Shown here: one piece after another, positions 58,440 to 64,000 of the stretch | Layout: every line of letters begins with the position of its first letter | Position numbering within the stretch: position 1 is the stretch's first letter | Source of the DNA: Synchiropus splendidus | Taxonomy: Eukaryota; Chordata; Actinopteri; Syngnathiformes; Callionymidae | Direction of reading: 5' to 3' | Assembly (NCBI RefSeq): GCF_027744825.2 | Contig: NC_071336.1 | Location: forward strand, 21,275,501 to 21,339,500 | Length of the DNA stretch: 64,000 bases | Made by a program: the position numbers and the translations under genes | Notes under the pieces: generated by a model | Seen by the model: the letters and a program-made list of their open reading frames with translations, nothing else | Database searches by the model: none | What the model was told of the DNA's origin: nothing

Positions 58440-59080
58440 CAGAAGGCTCAGAACAATGAGAGTAGTAACAATGAGCTTAATACAGAAAGCACAATAAGTT
58501 ATACACAAACAGGAACGAAGAACCCAAGAAGTCAACACCAGAATTGGACCGAGGAAGACACGTAGGGAAGGGGTTAAAACCTGAAAACAGAATAGCAGGC
58601 GAATTAAACTGAAACTTGACCAATGGGGACAACGAAAACACACTTGGAAACTAATTCACGAGGCTCAAACAACAAAAAGCACGCAGTGATGGAATTGTGC
58701 ACACACACACAAGGTATAAAAATCTATTGAGAGAAAAACAAATGTGAGCTCCACAAAACACTCACGTGATCGTAATTAGAAACCAAAAAGCAAAGCGAGG
58801 TGAACAACAGAGGAGGCGATAGAAAAAGAACAAGCATGCATTTGGAATTTAGACATATAAACAAGAGCAGGAGTGGGGAAGATCGAGAGATTTTACCATT
58901 GGAACGCGAAGTAACCATCTGGCAACACGAACTGGCTTACCTGAATCGGGGCCAGCCACGTTGCTGAGGAAGCTGGGAGACAAACAGGAAATGGAAACAC
59001 ACACACTAAACCGGAAGCACAACATGTGGAGAAACAATAAAATAAAAGCAATAAAAGCCAAAAAAAACGAACATAACAAC
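58425..59080 (-). mobile_element. Long interspersed repeat, copy 2 (minus orientation)
   Basis: On the reverse strand this copy follows the same order of landmarks as 50258-50938. TTCCTGTTTGTCTCCCAGCTTCC-like sequence comes first, then CCAGATGGTTACTTCGCG, GGTAAAATCTCT, GCCTCGTGA, CCAAGTGTGTTTT, TTCCTGTTTGTGT and GTATTAAGC. It is A-rich on the plus strand. No open frame of note. The two copies form an inverted pair about 7.5 kb apart. Confidence 0.66.
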
Positions 59081-60563
59081 GTCAGCTGGTTTGGACTGAA
59101 GTAGGTTACAGTCATTTAGAGTTTAACAGTAGAGCGAGATTTCAGCTCCCGTGAAATGAAGTGTTTTCGTTGGGCGGGGCTTATGCACAATCTAATGTAA
59201 ATATTTCAAATATTTTTGTGCAGACAGACACTGTGTTTAATAGGGGTCCAATGTCATTTGAAAAGACACTCACGAGATTTGTTCCTCTTTAAAGTAGATC
59301 AACTTCTCTCCCTTTTTATCACGCTCTAATATTTATTTATATCACCTACAATCACCTCTAATGTGTCCAAGAAAGATGCCAGACCTGAATTTACATTCGT
59401 TAGTCGCCTCAAAACTCCATCAGGGTTTCTTTCAAAAGAGAGTTTGTATTGACCATAATCATCTGTTTCCAAAAACATTCAAATTAAGTCAACAAATACA
59501 TTTTTTAAATGCATTATCTATAACCTCTTTTTTGTCAATTAACTCTTCAGGAATAATCAATTCATGTTATAATCATAACCCGGAAATATTATTATTATTA
59601 TTAAAAAAAAAAAAACCACTCCCCCCCCGAATGTGTAACACTATAACATCAACGCGTGCATTTGAGTCATTATGAGTTAAGTACCTTCCCCTTGGATGTG
59701 TGTGGGATATATGTGTGTGGTACACAGACTCCATGACGAATATTGTCCCTTTAGCCTCCTTAAGAATGTCCTGCTCGCTTCTAGTTTTCTGAACATGTCC
59801 TATATTTCCTCCCCCGTGATTTTCTAAAGCCTCAGACATATTCCTTCAGTTGGCTTGCAGATTTTATTAGGCCGGGGTGAGGTGAAAGTGGGGGGCAGGC
59901 GGACGGCAGGGGGATTCTTGATGCACTGGTTTTCCAACTTTCACTGTGCATTACTCGATGTCATATCACTAAAGACGAGGGAAGAGGTGTACGCACGGAC
60001 CCTATATTCAAAGTCACTGGAGCATTCCATGTGTAGTGCTGTGAAATATTGATGAGTAAGCAAAAACACACTGCGCCCTGTCACTTTCAGGAACACAGAG
60101 GCGAGTGGAAGTCGCAAGGAAGAAGGATGATGCCTTCTCTCTTTTTTTCATGCTGTTGCCATTTTAACTGTCAGCGGAGGTAATTCACTTTTGTAGAGTC
60201 CCGGGTACTGTGCGATGAAAGTCAACTGATTAGGCTTTGAGTGCAGCAGGGTTTGAAAGTGAAGGTCGGCCTTTGTGTGTCATATTCGTCAAACACAACT
60301 GGGTGTTTACCTCAAAATAATTGCTGTGAACTAATTTGGTCATGTGTAATCATTTTGTTTTTATCGTCAATTGATCATTGTTTGTCTACATTGTATCATC
60401 TTCACAACACTAATGTCTCCAAGTGACATGCCAAAAATTATGATAATAACTGATAGACATTGTTTCCAAAAAACAGCAAGACTATGTAATATTTTGCGTT
60501 AAAAGTGTGTGGTGAGGGTCTCGGTTACGCAAGTGTGGATTCAAGTGTTGCAATGCAGTTTCT
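59081..60563. other. Non-coding stretch
   Basis: Unique DNA with a compound low-complexity patch at 59586-59628. Nothing else recognised. Confidence 0.5.
59586..59628. repeat. (ATT)n, poly-A and poly-C patch
   Basis: ATT units are followed by a 13-base A run (59603-59615) and then eight C (59621-59628). This could be a retrotransposon tail, but no body is recognisable upstream. Confidence 0.85.
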
Positions 60564-60705
60564 TAGGGCTGCACTGATCCGACTTCCCGATTCCGATGTT
60601 GATACCTGGCCTTATTGATACCTGGACCGATACCAAGCCGATATCACTGTTTAAATATTAAGCTTTTCTCCACACTGTGGGATAACACTGGTCATGCTTT
60701 GAGTA
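60564..60705 (+). mobile_element. hAT-like terminal fragment
   Basis: TAGGGCTGCACTGATCCGAC is followed by CCGATTCCGATG, GATACCTGGCC and CCGATACCAAGCCGATATCA. It resembles the 'AGGGxTGCACCGATCCGATA...' ends of a fish hAT family (from memory). I found no matching right end or 8-bp duplication downstream, so only one end is annotated. Confidence 0.5.
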
Positions 60706-63700
60706 AAAGGCAAAAATAGCATCAAATAGAATTACAAACTTGGTATTTATTTAATCTAAGTGTTACCAAATGTTGCCAGCATATGTTTGCACATGTTCAT
60801 GGGAGCTTTTTTTCTATGGTCAGTCCCTTGTTGGGCCCCCAGGGCTGCTCTTGGAGTATCAGGCACTAGTGCCAGAGTGTTGGTCCAGATAGGATATGGT
60901 ATATTTAGACATATTGTGGCTCTAAAAAAAGAATCAGTATGAGATTGTATGAAGCCAAAATAAATAAATAAATAAGAACATAATAATTCTAATTAATTTC
61001 TTTATTTTTTTTATCATTAAAAAATAATAAAATGTCCACTACTGTTTTAAATGTCTAAAACAGTAAGAAAAAAGGTACTTTTTACGACCGAAAACATTCT
61101 GTCTCTTCATTAAAAATATGTGTTCTTTCTGATGTACATGCTTAGTCTTATAAGCCATCCTTTCATATAAATACAGATTTACATGTGTCCATAAATCCTG
61201 GACACCCCCCCGCAAAGGTTAAATTGATTCCTTCCTCTTGCGACAGTCCAAGCTGAAGTTGTTCATGCAGATGGTCATTTGACCAACATGGCTTGTGAAC
61301 AAGTTTGGCTGTTGAGTAGCCTTCGAGCCGTTACTTATAGTGTGTCTTCCTGAGCGCAGAATGAGCGCCCTCAATTTCCCAGCACCTCTGATCTGCATTA
61401 TCCATTGTATTATTCCATCTGATGCTCAATAGAATGCAAGACAGAAAAAAAAAATCACCATCCAATTCATACTCGTCTTTTCCCAGCGCTCATTTGCATC
61501 CAAAGAAACTTCTCTTTTATTCATTTCTGAGCTCTTGTTTAATTGATTATTTGTCTTTTTCCATTTTAATTCACGTCCGTTTCTTCCTCTCTCCCTGGAG
61601 TAAACGGGAAGGAGAGTTTCTTGGTTTCAGTGGCTTGTGGGTCTAGCCTGGTGTTAAGCCTATCTGGTTTGTCTGTGTGTAGTCGTATTGATCCCTGGCT
61701 AAGACATTAGATCTGTACGTCATGTCAAGGGTTTGGTGACCTCTCGCAATCTCTCTCCAAGTGATAGCTTTGATAAGCCTCATCCCTCTTTCTGTTCTAT
61801 ATAGAGCCATGCCCTAACCTTTAGCCTGACTCTGTGTTTGAGTCTGACCTTTCTTTGATGTGTAATACACACCACGTGCCGCCCCGCCACTGAACACTCT
61901 CATTCAGACAAGAGATGTACACACTTGAATCCAGCAAACACACACACACACACACACCACACACAGGGTTAGTCAACACCCCGAAGCACCAACTCCCATG
62001 GAACCTTATTAAAACCACCTTCAGTGGAAACGAGGGAAGTTCTCAAAGTCTCCATAACTTGTGTAATGTGTTGTATGAATAATGTTTTTTTCTCCTCATT
62101 TCCCCATTTTCAATCGTTAATGCAGAAGAGCTTCACTGACACACACAAAAGACAAATGCCAAAGTCCTTTCACAACTGAGTCTTATTTACCGAAGCAACA
62201 GACGCCTAGCAGGCACGCACAAACACAACAGACACACAAGCACATATGCATTTGTGATGAACATTTCGCCAATCAAACTGCATTCATGTCTACAAGCAGC
62301 TGTACTGTAGATGCGCACACACACCTACACACACTCACACACACACACACACACAGAGGCTCTGTTTGATGTTTGCCAATCATCCAAGATCCCTTACAGC
62401 TCTCCTAGCCTCCTTGCCAATAACAGTCTTCATTAATTAAAAAAGAAAAGGCAGTGTTATTATAATTCTCTTTGCTTGGCCCTTGATGTAATAGACGGGG
62501 TGTGTGGTGTTTTGTGGCTCTTCGAGGGTTTGCTTTCATCATTGACTGAGATTCCCTGTGGCTTTGCTTTACTGCCATCAAATTCTCTTTCCTTGCTTTT
62601 TGTCTTTTCATCCAATGAGAGGAAGTTTTTGGAAAAAGTTGCAGTAGCCCAACAGGATTCTTTTTTTTTTCTGCTGCCCTTCCCAAATGGCAGGCTACTA
62701 ACAGCCCACTTGCAGGCCACCAGTGGCAAAGTCGGAGCTTGTTTCTAGTTAGTTGATGTTGTCTTTATGCTGTTGCTGACCTGAAGAAGTTTCTTTTGCT
62801 GTGCTTGTGTAAACAATGCTTGAGTGGGTGACTGACATGATACTCTTTCAACTAGTGCTTTGGGGTACACAGACAGACTATCATTTTTTTGTCAAGTTTT
62901 AAATGGCCAAGATAAGAATCTGTTTATTTAAGTCTGAAATTGGAATGACTGACCCATTGGTCTCATAATGTAGGAAAAACATCGGAGCCAATTGGATAGT
63001 GACCAGTGGAATACAGTGGCAGATCCAAGTCAAGAAAATGAGCTTCCCCCAGTGATGGAGTGAAAAACTTGGAAGAGTCTTGGACTGTGTTCACACTATG
63101 TGTCAGGCCTAGAAAGGTCTGTTTCATCTCCCCACTGTACCACCTTACAGTAAACTTCTACCTGTGCTGCAACCTTGGGAGCACAGAGTACTCACTCCAC
63201 CCAGCTGGGGGCGACACACATATTGTTGTTTGTGATGAAAAGAAGAACACAAGATTGTTGATTTGCTGTGCTTGCCGGAACACTTTGTACATCCCAATCG
63301 TACAAACACGTTGAATTATTTATTCATTAAATGTGTATATTACACACTTAAAATAATGATACAGCAGATATTATCAAGTAGCACTAGTTTCTTCCCCTAA
63401 TTTCAACCACACGTGCCGTTTTGACAACTCAACTCGTTGCTGCTCCATGTTTGCACTGTTACATGACTTGTCATTTCCTGCGTCTGGTGGTGAGTTGCCA
63501 TTGTAAAATATCCCAACACCACTTTTGACACCTGCTGCCAATGAAGCCTGGGACCATCCACTTCTTCAAGACTTCAGTCCAGTGCTGAAATCTGGTTCCT
63601 TTGTGGTCACTTTTGAGGATTTCTGAAGACAAGCTATTTGAAGTGGCTACTGATAAACATGCCATTATATGGACTATGCAATGTCACACTTTAAAGCAGT

Positions 63701-64000
63701 TGTGAAGCAAAAATGCACCGTGTTGAGTACCAAACCATGTTGGATGTAACATCAAAATAAAGTTATCTCTCTCCTGCGAAATGCGATTGGAGGTCAAATT
63801 GGCTCAAGAGATGACTGGCCATCATGTGACTCCAGCCATCAGAGAGATTGATGGACAGATGCGCACAATCATAGCTGAACATTAGCAGGCGGAAAACGAT
63901 GTGCGAAAATGAAGCACGTGTCTGCACTTTGTTTGCCTGCTCTAAACTCATTAGTCTGTTCTTAATGCTTCTCAGTGCAGATACCATTTAGAAACACATG
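60706..64000. other. Non-coding stretch to window end
   Basis: AT-rich at 60955-61070, with an (AATA)n patch near 60960. CA runs lie at 61937-61965 and 62314-62355. Positions 62380-62760 are complex, but there is no recognised exon, RNA gene or transposon end. Confidence 0.5.

Overview
This window looks like 64 kb of nuclear DNA from a ray-finned fish. It contains no gene I can recognise on either strand. The best evidence for a teleost is the repeat content, which I identified from memory because no search was possible. It includes two copies of a very common fish interspersed repeat, 3' ends of fish-type LINE retrotransposons, hAT and mariner-like non-autonomous DNA transposons, and long (AT)n and (GT)n microsatellites. 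About a hundred short open frames occur. The longest is 163 codons (52499-52990, +). None shows a domain, signal peptide or coding texture I recognise, and many run through microsatellites or transposons. The window is best read as an intergenic desert or the inside of a very large intron.

Layout. 1-9 kb: a decayed LINE 3' end (1535-1875), a long (AT)n at 5361-5445, a G-rich tract at 6337-6384 and AT-rich unique DNA. 9-17 kb: a small terminal-inverted-repeat family present twice in opposite orientation (8815-9040 and 13501-13687), a pyrimidine tract (12768-12935) and a mariner-like fossil between TA dinucleotides (15908-16569). 17-28 kb: long (GT)n and (AT)n arrays, a fragment of a second mariner-like family (21802-21932) and several blocks resembling conserved non-coding DNA. 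28.5-33 kb: a 958-bp hAT-type element with a perfect 8-bp target-site duplication, a (TATAA)n array and a teleost interspersed repeat. 33.4-46 kb: the region richest in enhancer-like unique sequence (33440-34015, 41045-41300, 42460-43215). It also has one isolated exon-like segment of 47 bp (35796-35842), a LINE 3' end with a nearly open frame (40180-40612) and an (AT)n-(GA)n compound array. 46-55 kb: a second hAT-like remnant, a perfect 25-bp-arm hairpin (47079-47139), a LINE fragment, a 20-bp-unit minisatellite with a patterned order of variants (48465-48785), and a TA-flanked 244-bp mariner-like element (54704-54947). 50-59 kb also carries two copies of one ~650-bp repeat family in inverted orientation, about 7.5 kb apart.

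No genes can be described as working together. If the window has a function, the likeliest is long-range cis-regulation of a developmental gene outside it. That rests on sequence texture and scattered homeodomain/SOX-like motifs, not on an alignment. I found no rRNA or tRNA gene, CRISPR array, operon or prokaryotic feature, and no convincing new molecular system. The observations most worth following up are the perfect hairpin, the patterned minisatellite, the transposons with intact target-site signatures, the isolated exon candidate and the enhancer-like blocks.
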